In this document: positions 9,424 to 20,773 of the stretch, piece after piece
Numbering within the stretch: position 1 is the stretch's first letter
How the letters are laid out: the number at the start of each line of letters is the position of its first letter
Assembly (NCBI GenBank): GCA_024276075.1
Contig: JAJRXX010000035.1
Span: 1-64,000, forward strand
DNA: 64,000 nucleotides
Reading direction: 5' to 3'
Source of the DNA: Planctomycetota bacterium
Lineage (GTDB): Bacteria; Planctomycetota; Phycisphaerae; Phycisphaerales; Phycisphaeraceae
Notes under the pieces: model-generated
What the model saw: only the letters and a program-made list of their open reading frames with translations
Database searches by the model: none
What the model was told of the DNA's origin: nothing
Position numbers and translations under genes: made by a program

Positions 9424-9987
9424 TCACACCAACCTTCTCAACCCCCGGGTAATGCGGCACGCGTTTACCCACATCAACGCAGACGGCTCCTGTCGCAGCA
9501 GCTTGACGAGCTGTGATGCTGTGCTCCGCATCACTTGCGCAGTGTGAGGCATGTCCATATTCTGCCACGCCACCACATCCAGCGCCTCGGCAAGCAGCGA
9601 CGGAAAGTCTTTGTGCCTCGCGTTTACCCGCACGCAGCCGCCCACACACCGAGATCGCCACAAGTCACTGGGCGCATACCCCGCCCTGATAGGCATTCGC
9701 ACCGAAATCGCCAGGTTCACCCGTAGCCTAAACACGGCCGTGTTTAGGTTCATCGCCTGGCTACGCCGCTCGGACGCCTCGCCTTGCACCCCTGTTGGCC
9801 TGTGTCGGACACGCACGGCTGTCGCCACCTTATTTCGATGCTGGCCGCCGGGTCCCGACCTGCGGGTACGCAACACATCGCATGACCGCAGGAGTTTCTG
9901 CTGATCGAATGTAGCCGGATGGTTGTACACTTTGCCTGACACACACACCATCGTACCGCCGTGGCACCCGACCAGCTTATCACCCAC
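9424..9987 (-). CDS. Solitary release-factor-like protein with GGQ motif
   Basis: A 187-residue protein with the class I release factor catalytic loop RSGPGGQHRNKV (GGQ at 47-49), followed by the typical HRPTGVQGEASERRSQAMN stretch. It has no codon-recognition domain, so it is a peptidyl-tRNA hydrolysis domain protein of the ArfB/YaeJ or PrfH kind, probably acting on stalled ribosomes. The C-terminal half (about 95-187) does not match the basic ArfB tail that enters the mRNA channel, so the rescue mode is uncertain. The start may instead be Met13 at 9951. It converges on the histidine kinase gene with only 48 bases between them. Confidence 0.8.
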   Translation of the reverse strand: MGDKLVGCHGGTMVCVSGKVYNHPATFDQQKLLRSCDVLRTRRSGPGGQHRNKVATAVRVRHRPTGVQGEASERRSQAMNLNTAVFRLRVNLAISVRMPIRAGYAPSDLWRSRCVGGCVRVNARHKDFPSLLAEALDVVAWQNMDMPHTAQVMRSTASQLVKLLRQEPSALMWVNACRITRGLRRLV

Positions 9988-10138
9988 TTATAGACGGATA
10001 ACCTAGCTACCCCCTAATAGCACTTGCCTTATCCTTGCACTACGCTAAAAATGTCATATCGCTTAATTTGGGTCTGCCTCAACGCGGCCAACCCGTTTCG
10101 ACCTTTCACGTTTTGAATTCCAAATCAAGAGACCACTA

Positions 10139-11023
10139 TTGCCCGACGACGACCCGCAGTATCAACCCGGTAATCCCCCAGACGTATCCCAGCATTGGGT
10201 GCTGCGTTGGATGGGGTACCTCGACCGCTGGGCGGCTGAAAACCCCTGGCACCCGCGCGTCCTGCCTTTCATCGCGTACGTCGCCATGCTCCCTGTGGTT
10301 AATTGGACCACTAAATTGCTGCCCATCTCGTACCCCGTGATGTACACGATCCAGGGCATCCTGGCTGCTTGGTTGCTCTGGCGGTACCGCAAACTCATGC
10401 CCGAATTAACGCTGAGCTTTCACTGGCTGGCGGTACCCGTAGGTGTGCTCGTGGCCATTGTCTGGATTTGGCTGGGGATATGGTCCGCTAACAACCTCCC
10501 CTCCGCGTTTGGACATCCGGGCACTGAAAGCTTCTTCGACCAGATGGGGATCACCGTCGGGTGGATCGGCTTCTCGCTACGCTTGGTCGGCATGGCAATC
10601 ATCGTGCCACTCTTTGAGGAACTGTTCATCCGCTCGCTGCTGCTGCGTAGCTTCCACCAGTTCAAAACAACGATGATCGGCTTTACCCAGGTTCTGCTGG
10701 ACGTGCCGCTGATCGGTGAGTGGCTCATGCACACGCGCCTGGGTACCCGTGCCGACAAGCACGGCCCGATATTCGGAGCCCAGTTCGATCGTGCATCACT
10801 AGGACAAATAAGCGCGTTCGGGTTCGCCGCGTCGACTCTCGTCTTTGCGGTCCACCACATCCCACGCGACTGGCTGGGCTGCGTTGCCTGCGCCGCGGCG
10901 TATTGCTGGCTCCTATCCGTAACCCGACACAAGGGCCTGGGACCCACCTGCTGGGCACACGGCATCACCAACGCGCTGCTATGGGCGTATACGCTCTATA
11001 CCGGCTACTGGGAATTTCTATAA
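10139..11023 (+). CDS. CPBP/CAAX-type intramembrane protease
   Basis: Membrane protein of 294 residues with about seven or eight hydrophobic segments. The glutamic protease signature appears as VPLFEELFIRSLLLR (Glu160, Glu161, Arg165), followed by FAVHHIPRDW and an AHGITNALLWAY segment that supply the other conserved His and Asn. The family cleaves membrane substrates; the layout resembles the CAAX-protease-related proteins found beside exosortase systems, but no exosortase or PEP-CTERM gene is visible here. The listed start is TTG; an ATG at 10211 would remove a short hydrophilic N-terminus. Its 3' end faces clpB and a family A repeat lies between. Confidence 0.85.
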   Translation: MPDDDPQYQPGNPPDVSQHWVLRWMGYLDRWAAENPWHPRVLPFIAYVAMLPVVNWTTKLLPISYPVMYTIQGILAAWLLWRYRKLMPELTLSFHWLAVPVGVLVAIVWIWLGIWSANNLPSAFGHPGTESFFDQMGITVGWIGFSLRLVGMAIIVPLFEELFIRSLLLRSFHQFKTTMIGFTQVLLDVPLIGEWLMHTRLGTRADKHGPIFGAQFDRASLGQISAFGFAASTLVFAVHHIPRDWLGCVACAAAYCWLLSVTRHKGLGPTCWAHGITNALLWAYTLYTGYWEFL

Positions 11024-11338
11024 ACCGCACCCGTACAATTAACAAGCGCCGCACCAGCAACTCCAAGATCAGCTAGAACACTTGGCGTAATTAATCTCCA
11101 TTGACCGGGTGGCACGGCTTGCTTGCAAGCCGTAAAATACAGATGTCTGTTACACCTGCGATCCAATCAAGATGGAGAACATTGACGCCAGTTGCTCTAA
11201 GCGCCATATTCCCCACAACGCCCCTCAATCCTCTCATGTATCCACCGCCTGATACGCATTGCGTATATTTCTAGCGCGATGTAGGCGATGTAAATTATTG
11301 CTTGTTCCGTTTCCGCGTTCGCAGATGCTGCGCAAGTA
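11024..11338. other. Convergent intergenic region containing a family A repeat
   Basis: A 315-base gap between the ends of the protease gene and clpB. Positions 11073-11200 are a repeat element (listed separately). The rest, 11201-11338, shows no believable gene or RNA. Its palindromic content may serve as a transcription stop for both flanking genes. Confidence 0.55.
11073..11200 (-). repeat. Family A MITE-like element, copy 1
   Basis: About 128 bases, inverted relative to the copy at 59876-60003. Ends are CTAGAACACTTGGCGTAA and TTGACGCCAGTTGCTCTAA, imperfect terminal inverted repeats. Near the left end it has the perfect stem ACGGCTTGC-TT-GCAAGCCGT (11114-11133) next to ACCGGGTGGC. Other copies: 57186-57314 and 59876-60003. 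It contains no ORF. Confidence 0.85.
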
Positions 11339-14005
<2,667 letters not shown>

Positions 14006-14043
14006 AATTGATATCCCCCTTCAATAGCTGAAATGCTGGCGCG

Positions 14044-15009
14044 TTACCCGCGCGGGTCAAACTTGGATTCCTTCTTCAAGGATTCGAACAGCTCCTTTTC
14101 CTTTTCGTTTAGCTGCTTGGGCACCACGATCTTCAGATGCACCAGCAGATCGCCTCGCTTACCTTTCTTGCCGCGTTGAGGCAGCCCCTTGTCGCGCAAG
14201 CGAAGCTTCTGACCGCTGGACGAGCCCGGCGGCACCGTGAGCGTCACCTGGCCATCGAGCGTGCGTACCGGAACCTTCGCCCCCAGCGTCGCCTCCCAAG
14301 GCGATATCGCCAATGTCGTATGCAGATTGTGACCGTGCAACTCAAACCGCGAGTCGTGCGCAATCGTCACGTGCAGGAGTACATCCTGGCCTGCACGGCT
14401 TGGCGCGCCCTGGCTCGGTAGCCGAATCTTTGACCCCGTCGTCGTGCCCGCTGGGATTTTCACTTGATACGCCTTCGACGCACCGTTGGTCGGGTCCTGA
14501 AGCGTGATCTGTTTCGTCACGCCGTGGTAGGCGTCTTCGAGCGAGATAGTTATCGCCGCCTCGACCGCTCCCGGTGCACGTGCCGCGGCACCGCGGCGCC
14601 CGCCGAACAGGTCTTCGACGTTTACACCTGCTCCATGCGCCCGGCCCCCACCCCGGCCGAAGAACGTCTCGAAAAAGTCGCTGAACCCGTCGGAGCTAAA
14701 GCTGAAGCCGCTGTTACCCCGCCCACCACCGAATTCAAACTTCATGTTCTCGTAACCTGGAGGCGGCCTGAACTCCTGGCCCGCTTTCCAATTCGCGCCC
14801 AGCTCGTCGTACTTCTTGCGCGTCTCCGGGTCTTTGAGCACCTCGTACGCTTCGCTGATCTGTTTGAACTTATCCTCAGCCCCCGCTTCTTTGTTCACGT
14901 CTGGGTGGTACTTGCGTGCCAGCTTCCGGTGCGCACGTTTGATCTCGTCCTGTGACGCACTACGGGACACGCCCAGCGTCTCGTAATAATCCTGAAATTT
15001 CATGCTCAT
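14044..15009 (-). CDS. DnaJ-family co-chaperone (CbpA/type II)
   Basis: Hsp40 protein of 321 residues that stimulates DnaK ATPase and delivers substrates. J domain about 4-70 with the HPD triad at 35-37 ([13 protein letters not shown]). A Gly/Phe-rich linker follows ([26 protein letters not shown] region), then two beta-sandwich substrate domains (about 145-315). The four CxxCxGxG zinc repeats of classical DnaJ are absent, so it is CbpA-like. The start is ATG 15009 or ATG 15003. The clpB gene follows after 38 bases in the same direction, which pairs the co-chaperone with the disaggregase. Confidence 0.93.
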   Translation of the reverse strand: MSMKFQDYYETLGVSRSASQDEIKRAHRKLARKYHPDVNKEAGAEDKFKQISEAYEVLKDPETRKKYDELGANWKAGQEFRPPPGYENMKFEFGGGRGNSGFSFSSDGFSDFFETFFGRGGGRAHGAGVNVEDLFGGRRGAAARAPGAVEAAITISLEDAYHGVTKQITLQDPTNGASKAYQVKIPAGTTTGSKIRLPSQGAPSRAGQDVLLHVTIAHDSRFELHGHNLHTTLAISPWEATLGAKVPVRTLDGQVTLTVPPGSSSGQKLRLRDKGLPQRGKKGKRGDLLVHLKIVVPKQLNEKEKELFESLKKESKFDPRG

Positions 15010-15348
15010 CGGCTCGATCTCATTTTGCTGATACCCACCACACGGATCGCCATCCTCCCCGCGCAGACTACGACCCCGCGCCTAGCTTACACATTGCAAT
15101 CTGCGCGCCGGTTATCAACGGATTATAAAGACTTTAGGACGCCTCAAAGCTGACATCCCAATACCCACCCTGCCCTCGACATGCCGGATTGGCAGCCTGT
15201 TCGGCATGACCAACCCATGCCTCGACCCCTGACAAACCGATCACGTAATGCGCATTCTGATTAATCCTCGTGCTTCAATTGCAGCAAAGAAGCCCGTGGC
15301 TTCACCGTCGCAGCTCGTTGTAGACGCTACACGTGGATTGAAAATGCT
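15010..15348. other. Upstream region of the dnaJ-clpB operon
   Basis: A 339-base gap. It holds a putative leftward promoter at 15122-15149 (listed separately) and, further right, a weak inverted repeat ATGCCG/CGGCAT at 15181-15207 without a T-run. No gene or RNA is recognised, and no CIRCE-type inverted repeat is present. Confidence 0.5.
15122..15149 (-). promoter_or_regulatory. Putative promoter of the dnaJ-clpB operon
   Basis: On the minus strand a perfect TATAAT (15122-15127) is preceded by CTTTGA (15144-15149) with a 16-base spacer, giving a leader of roughly 105 bases before the DnaJ-like start. The -10 is good and the -35 weak. It resembles a housekeeping promoter rather than a heat-shock sigma-32 site. 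Confidence 0.35.
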
Positions 15349-17118
15349 TTAGTTCAACGCAGCGCAGCACCATGCGCTCGACGCGCCGACGTATACTTCC
15401 TGCAAGAGATGTACCTTCACCAATTCGCCTAGGCGACCGACGATCGCCGCAGCGGGTTTGGCATGATCCGTGAACAGGTGCAACACCGGTTGTGCCGACT
15501 CGTCGAGCATGCCGCCAGGGCACGCCAACCTTAGCAGCGAGATGTTCGCATGCGCCCATTGCCCCACTTCCATCAATCCCATCACAGCAGCACGCAGCAT
15601 GACCGCTGCGTCCAGGTCGATCCGCTGCGAGCCGTCATCCGCTGCGGTATCCTGCCCGCCAAACCGCATCAACACGTGTAGGCGTCCGCGTTCGTCCACC
15701 GCCAGTTGAGCGTCCAGCCAATAGGGGCACCTCGCCTCCAGACGCTCACAATCACCGGACACATAGGCGCACAGGTCCAGTTCCGCGTCCTGATCCGTGC
15801 CTATTTGTATTTCACCGTCGGGTGCCGGCAAGTGTTCTGATACCACCGTGTCTTCGAGTTCATCCACGTTAGTTGCATATTCACCCGCTGCTGTTTGCCA
15901 GCGGTCTACGCTTGTGTCGTCCTGTTCATCCACGTCGTGAATTACCTTTTGCTTCGTGAGCGATCCCGCTAGTTGGGCATCTCCCGCTTTGGCCGCCATC
16001 GCATCCTCGCTATCTACTGCTTCGGTCCTCGACCCATCTGCGAGCTGTTCCAACACTGTTTTGAGTCTTGACCAAGGGTCGCCATCGTCTTCAGTAAAAT
16101 ACCCGATGCCCCGCATGTGCACGGGCCGCATCTGCTTCTGCCACCCCTCCAACTCCACCGGTGTCGATAGGAAACTACCCGCCGCCTGGCTGAGCTTCGC
16201 CGCCACGCCCTGCCCTACCGACCCGTCGCTGCCCATCACCATCACACCCACCCGGTGCGATGTGAGTTCGTTCGCTTCTCCTTCACTTGTCGGTGCCGGA
16301 TCACCCGTCAGTTGCTTGAGTAATCGGTACGCCCCCACGACTGCCGCGTCGTCCGACCCGCAAAGGATCGTCCATCTCTTTATCTGTATAGCCCGTGCAC
16401 GCGCTTCGGGCGCAATCGGTGTCGGGAAATGCACCAGCCACGCACGCACACTCACACCGCTGTGCCCCCGCGACAACCGCTCGACCACTTGCGCTACCGA
16501 AAGTTCACCCGGGTCCGCCAAGCCAGCCGCGTCTTCCAATTCGTCTAATACCCGCTCACTCTCACCCACCAGTTCGACGTCTACGTCACTCCCATCGATC
16601 GTCACGATCCCCACCGGTCCGCACTGGCCGCTGACGCGCCACGCATACTGCGTGAGCCATGGGCCGCTAAAGCCGGGTAGGTTGCCCAGGAATATCGCTT
16701 CCACGCGCGTCGCTGCTGGATGTTCATGCGTACCTGTGTCGTCTGCCCCCGATTTGTCGCTTAAACCGATACCAAAATCAGTCGTAGAACCCGCAGAAGA
16801 AGGTGACGCATAACGCACCGCTTCGGGGAACAGCCGGATCGGCTCGGGACCGTCTAGGTCATCGCCTTGCAATCCCTCACTGCTGCGACTCGTCGGCTGG
16901 GCCCCCGACATACTCCCGGGCATCTTCGATCGCCACTGAGAACACGATCGGCCCGAATCACTATCGGATACGTCTGACCAATCTGATGTGGTGACCGTAT
17001 GGGGCGAGGTGGACGCTGCTACAGCTTTAGCCGAAGGCGGCTGGGGCGTGTCGATACCTGTCAGGTACAACTCCGCCAAAGCGTCTAGAGTTTTGCGCGT
17101 CCGGGTCGGATCGTCCAT
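15349..17118 (-). CDS. Large protein with degenerate MinD/FlhG-like ATPase fold, ParA neighbour
   Basis: A 589-residue protein not assigned to a named family. Residues 1-135 are acidic, Ser/Asp-rich and probably disordered. From about 140 the pattern resembles a ParA/MinD-type fold: RVEAIFLGNLPGFSGPWLTQ sits where the P-loop would be but has no GKT; RAWLVHFPTPI matches the switch II strand; KRWTILCGSDDAAVVGAYRLLK matches the strand and helix that in MinD reads like 'lvvttpe..av.dAY.lik'; HRVGVMVMGSDG matches the 'vvN' strand. A second acidic linker (about 355-430) precedes a C-terminal domain of about 160 residues. Start ATG 17118 has GAGGGTG upstream. It lies 162 bases downstream of parA-CBM48, same direction, possibly one operon. 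Function is inferred only: a non-catalytic partner. Confidence 0.7.
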   Translation of the reverse strand: MDDPTRTRKTLDALAELYLTGIDTPQPPSAKAVAASTSPHTVTTSDWSDVSDSDSGRSCSQWRSKMPGSMSGAQPTSRSSEGLQGDDLDGPEPIRLFPEAVRYASPSSAGSTTDFGIGLSDKSGADDTGTHEHPAATRVEAIFLGNLPGFSGPWLTQYAWRVSGQCGPVGIVTIDGSDVDVELVGESERVLDELEDAAGLADPGELSVAQVVERLSRGHSGVSVRAWLVHFPTPIAPEARARAIQIKRWTILCGSDDAAVVGAYRLLKQLTGDPAPTSEGEANELTSHRVGVMVMGSDGSVGQGVAAKLSQAAGSFLSTPVELEGWQKQMRPVHMRGIGYFTEDDGDPWSRLKTVLEQLADGSRTEAVDSEDAMAAKAGDAQLAGSLTKQKVIHDVDEQDDTSVDRWQTAAGEYATNVDELEDTVVSEHLPAPDGEIQIGTDQDAELDLCAYVSGDCERLEARCPYWLDAQLAVDERGRLHVLMRFGGQDTAADDGSQRIDLDAAVMLRAAVMGLMEVGQWAHANISLLRLACPGGMLDESAQPVLHLFTDHAKPAAAIVGRLGELVKVHLLQEVYVGASSAWCCAALN

Positions 17119-17286
17119 GATCACCCTCGCGTCTTTGATCGGATGCCTGCCATCACGTCCTGATTAGGCACTGCACCCAAACGTTGCGTCTACTTATTTG
17201 CGGTCGCGGGACACGGATGCCTCGCTTTTAACCCTAACCATCGCAGAATTAACAGTCTGCTACGCTCGCCCCCCGCGCTCCCCTCG

Positions 17287-18624
17287 CTAATTAGCCGTGT
17301 AGCTGCCCGAATCGATATTTACAACACTATTCAACTCACCGAACGGGTTGGTCTCGACGCAAGTGTTGTACGGATCGCGTACCCACTTGCCGTCGACCAC
17401 CAGCCGGTAGTGGTATTTCCCGGGCCCCACAGGCACGCATGCCTGCCAAATGCCTAAATTCTCGTCGAGGCGCATCGGCGTGGCGGCCGGGTCCCAATCA
17501 TTAAAATCACCCACAATGCCAACGTGCCTGGCTTCCGGTGCTGGGTGTACAAACAACAACCCCTGCGAGGTCTGGCGCACGCCATACACACGGCCAAGTT
17601 TCTGATCCAACCCCTCCTTGGCATCCACAGGACTGGCCGGTGACAGGGTACGCTCTTGCTCCACCGCGGGCTCACGGTCCGCCACAGCCGTGGCGGCTTG
17701 ACCTTCCGACAACCCCTCCGTGAGCGTCGTCGTAGGCAGCCTCGCAGCCAATGCCGCGGTGCGTGCGGACAGTGCCTTGGCGCGTTCCACCAACTCCGCA
17801 GCACGATCGACCACGCCTCCCGCCTGTACAGCGGATTCCTCAGGCTGATAGCTGGGCGTCGGCGGGTTCGATACCAGCCACTGCGCCAGCTTCTCGAAGT
17901 CCTGCATACCCCTGCTACTGGGATCGTATTCACAAATCGGTTGGCCGAAGCTCGCCGCTTCCTTGAGCTTGCTGTTGTAGTAAACCACCACGGGCAGCAG
18001 CTTCTCGCCGAACTGCCTGCGGAGTTCCATCAAAATCTCACGCGCCAGGCGCGTGCGCACGTCGTACATCGTCGCGAGCACCTTAAACCGCACCCGGTGG
18101 CCCGCGCGACGTGCCAGCATCTGAATCGTCGCCTCCTGACGCACCGCACCCTGTAACGCAAAATAACCCGTCTCGACCGGGATGATCACTTCGTCAGCAG
18201 CCCGCAGCGCGTTAAACGTCAACAGCCCGATCGACGGGGGGCAGTCGATTACGCAATATTCGTATTGATCCGCCACCGTACTAAGCACCTGCATCAGCCT
18301 GCGGTCCTTATCCGGGGCCAGTGATAGCTCCTGCTCCAAAGCTGCCAACGCCATCGTACAAGGCGCCAAATCAAGATTACGCGATACCTGCCACACGATG
18401 TCCGGCACCGCAATCGTCCCGTCCAAGCCTGCTCGCAGCAGGTCGCCGATCGACCGCTCCACCTGCGCCTCGGGTACCGCCAGCCCCAACGAGCAGTGCG
18501 ACTGCGGGTCCACATCGACCAACAGCGTGCGTCGTCCCTGAGACGCCAATACCGCTGCAAGGTTGATCGAGGTCGTCGTCTTGCCGCAGCCACCCTTCTG
18601 ATTAATGATCGCAATCGTCCGCAA
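17287..18624 (-). CDS. ParA family ATPase fused to a CBM48 glycogen-binding domain
   Basis: A 445-residue fusion. Residues 1-255 are a full ParA/Soj ATPase: deviant Walker A KGGCGKTT (10-17, signature Lys10), LLVDVDPQ (34-41), VIDCPPSIG (125-133) and the usual C-terminal helices. A linker rich in Ala/Glu (256-340) leads to an AMPK-beta/isoamylase-N type CBM48 at about 355-437. The glucan-binding positions appear conserved: FNDWDP (Trp377) and DGKWVRDP (Trp414) match the two tryptophans of the AMPK beta glycogen site, and an Asn near NSVVNID matches its conserved Asn. No ParB or parS was seen, so it is not an ordinary chromosome-partition locus. Inference: an ATPase that positions or tethers a glucan. 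Confidence 0.93.
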   Translation of the reverse strand: MRTIAIINQKGGCGKTTTSINLAAVLASQGRRTLLVDVDPQSHCSLGLAVPEAQVERSIGDLLRAGLDGTIAVPDIVWQVSRNLDLAPCTMALAALEQELSLAPDKDRRLMQVLSTVADQYEYCVIDCPPSIGLLTFNALRAADEVIIPVETGYFALQGAVRQEATIQMLARRAGHRVRFKVLATMYDVRTRLAREILMELRRQFGEKLLPVVVYYNSKLKEAASFGQPICEYDPSSRGMQDFEKLAQWLVSNPPTPSYQPEESAVQAGGVVDRAAELVERAKALSARTAALAARLPTTTLTEGLSEGQAATAVADREPAVEQERTLSPASPVDAKEGLDQKLGRVYGVRQTSQGLLFVHPAPEARHVGIVGDFNDWDPAATPMRLDENLGIWQACVPVGPGKYHYRLVVDGKWVRDPYNTCVETNPFGELNSVVNIDSGSYTAN

Positions 18625-18947
18625 CAGGCTCGTTCCTCTATGACGGGCAGACCACCCGGTTTTTGTTTAATCCTACCTACACCGCATCGATCATTGAGCC
18701 TACACACAGCCGACACCATTTCTCCGTTTGCTCAACCTTTCAACCCCATAGTTATCGCCCCTTCGTGGTTGTGATTGTTATCGGGACCAATCCTTTAAAA
18801 TCTTGAATATCAATGCTGATACCGCCGTTACCCACCGGCTAACACCCATGCATGTTCGGTTTTTAATCGGGGTTTGTCACGCCGCTCCACCCGATCGAGC
18901 TCACCACGTCACGCCGTCTCATTATCACCGCTACAATAGCTTACCCT
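18625..18947. other. Divergent intergenic region between parA-CBM48 and maf
   Basis: A 323-base gap between two divergent genes, so promoters in both directions are expected. A TACAAT hexamer at 18932-18937 could be a rightward -10 for the maf-lpxK-hldE unit, but no matching -35 is seen. No gene, RNA or parS-like palindrome recognised. Confidence 0.45.
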
Positions 18948-19613
18948 ATGCATACCACGCCCCCACAGAACGCTGTATTCATCGTCCTAGCGAGCCGATC
19001 CGTCGGCAGAGCACACCTGCTGCGCAGTGCCGGATACCGGTTCGTCTAACTCACGCCGCCCTTCGACGACTCCTTGCATCCAGGGGATTTCGATCAAAAT
19101 CGTCCCGAGGACGTGGTGATGAACCTGGCTGACCAAAAGGCGCGTAGTCTATTTGACAACAATGATTTAAATCAATATCCCGACGCGGTTATCGTCGCCG
19201 CCGACACGGTCATCCTCGCCCCTGACGGCAGCGTTCTAGGCCAAGCCACCGACCGCAGCGACGCTCAGCGGATGCTCCGGATGCTCATCGACGCCACGCA
19301 TCACGCTCACACCGCTGTGGTGGTGCTCGATCCTGACACCGGCAAGGCCCAACGGTTCGCCGACACGGTGCGAGTGCGCCTGGGTCGGGTATCCGACGAC
19401 CAACTCGAGCAATATCTCGACTCAGATCGCTGGCAGGGCAAAGCCGGGGCTTACAATCTCTACGACCTTCAGCCGCATTGGCCATTTACCGTCACGGGTG
19501 ATCCCACCACCGTCGTCGGGCTGCCCATGGAAAAGCTCGCCCACCACCTCCAACAACGCGACCCCGCCACCGAAGGCGACCCCACGAGCACCTGCTGCTA
19601 CACACACGAATAA
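18948..19613 (+). pseudogene. Maf-like nucleotide pyrophosphatase, interrupted by an in-frame stop
   Basis: Reading from ATG 18948 gives MHTTPPQNAVFIVLASRSVG and continues RAHLLRSAGYRFV, the expected Maf N-terminus, then a TAA at 19047-19049, then LTPPFDDSLHPGDFD in the same frame through to 19613. No frameshift is needed: one nonsense codon splits the gene. Conserved Maf sites are also eroded: SxSPRR reads SRSVGR and GKP reads GQA, while ADT (AADTVI) and KAG (GKAGAY) remain. A shorter protein could start at TTG 19074 or ATG 19122 but would lack the first active-site loop. Maf proteins hydrolyse modified or canonical nucleotides. The gene heads the unit with lpxK, eight bases upstream. Sequencing error is possible, but the extra substitutions favour real decay. 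Confidence 0.8.
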
Positions 19614-19620
19614 CGACGCC

Positions 19621-20721
19621 ATGACCACCGCCGCACGCCTGCGTCCGATCATCGTCGGCCAAGACCGGTCGATCACCGCTACGCTCACCCGCGCGGCGCT
19701 GTCCGCCATCGAGCCTGCGTACCGCGTCGGTATCGCCGCTCGCAATGCCGCGTTCGACGTTAATCTGCTCCGCTCTAAACGGCTGGGCCGCACCGCCATC
19801 AGCGTGGGCAACCTCACCACGGGCGGCACGGGCAAAACGCCGTTCGTGATATACCTGGCGCAATACCTACTCGCTGCTGGGCACCGCCCTGCTGTTCTCC
19901 TGCGAGGCTACAACCCCCAGCATCGCTCCGGGACAAACGACCAAACCGCTCCTACGCCAGCCAGCGACGAGGCGACCTTGCTGCGCGAAGTACTGGGCGA
20001 ACGGGTTCCCGTCGAAGCCGACGCCGACCGCGCCGCCGCGGCGCAGCGCATGCTCGACGCCTACCCACAAACGGACGTCTTCCTGCTCGACGATGCTTTT
20101 CAGCACCGCTGGGCTTACCGTGACCTCGACCTGGTTCTAATCGACGCGACCGACCCTTTCAGCAATCGGCACGTCCTGCCCCGTGGTTTGCTGCGAGAGC
20201 CTCTGCGTAATCTCCGCCGGGCACACGCTGTGGTCATCACACGCACCGACGAAATACCCAACGCCCAGATCGCCGAGCTGGACGCCGCCATTACAAAAAT
20301 TACAGGCCACCCACCCCTCACACACACCGGCCACCACTGGGATGGCTTGGTTGACCACACCGACTGCGAACACCCGCTCGATGCCCTGCAACGTACGCCT
20401 GTATTCGCCGTGGCTGGTATTGGGAACCCGGACTCTTTCGACCGCCACCTGCGTAGCCACGCACCCCGTGTCGTCGACTCACGCAGGCTACCCGATCATC
20501 ACCCCTACACGCGCGACGAGTTGGACACCTTTTTTCGGGACGCACACACCCGCCACGCCGGTGCAATCGTCACCACGCACAAGGACATGGTCAAGTGGCG
20601 TCCGTTACTGGCCGACACATCGCCGCCACTACCCGTTTATTACCCGCGCCTATCAATCGCCATCCTTGATGGGCAAAATCAGCTCGACTCGCTGCTCAAA
20701 CAAACGTTGTCGGGCCACTGA
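19621..20721 (+). CDS. lpxK: Tetraacyldisaccharide 4'-kinase
   Basis: Inner-membrane-associated kinase that phosphorylates the lipid A precursor at the 4' position. About 366 residues from ATG 19621; the frame is open further upstream but that part overlaps maf and has no family similarity. The P-loop is in SVGNLTTGGTGKTPFVIYLA (about residues 60-79), which is diagnostic for LpxK. Further family features are LLRGY, DEATLLRE and LLDDAFQHRWAYRDLDLVLID. It starts eight bases after the maf frame and is followed by hldE, so it belongs to an LPS inner-core unit. It shows that the organism makes lipid A. Confidence 0.95.
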   Translation: MTTAARLRPIIVGQDRSITATLTRAALSAIEPAYRVGIAARNAAFDVNLLRSKRLGRTAISVGNLTTGGTGKTPFVIYLAQYLLAAGHRPAVLLRGYNPQHRSGTNDQTAPTPASDEATLLREVLGERVPVEADADRAAAAQRMLDAYPQTDVFLLDDAFQHRWAYRDLDLVLIDATDPFSNRHVLPRGLLREPLRNLRRAHAVVITRTDEIPNAQIAELDAAITKITGHPPLTHTGHHWDGLVDHTDCEHPLDALQRTPVFAVAGIGNPDSFDRHLRSHAPRVVDSRRLPDHHPYTRDELDTFFRDAHTRHAGAIVTTHKDMVKWRPLLADTSPPLPVYYPRLSIAILDGQNQLDSLLKQTLSGH

Positions 20722-20773
20722 CTGCGACCGCTCCTTGTCCCTCGCCGCCATCCTCCCTTATCCTTTTACGCCT

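Noticed and set aside
10035-10340. Possible 101-residue protein overlapping the CPBP protease start
   Set aside because: Overlaps a supported gene in another frame and has no family features.
15956-16813. 285-codon open frame opposite the MinD-like gene
   Set aside because: The opposite strand has a coherent fold pattern and operon position; this frame is Ser/Pro/Thr-rich noise.
17287-18624. Chromosome-partition (parAB) locus
   Set aside because: No parB gene or parS-like palindrome is present, and the ParA carries a CBM48 domain, so the usual interpretation was dropped.
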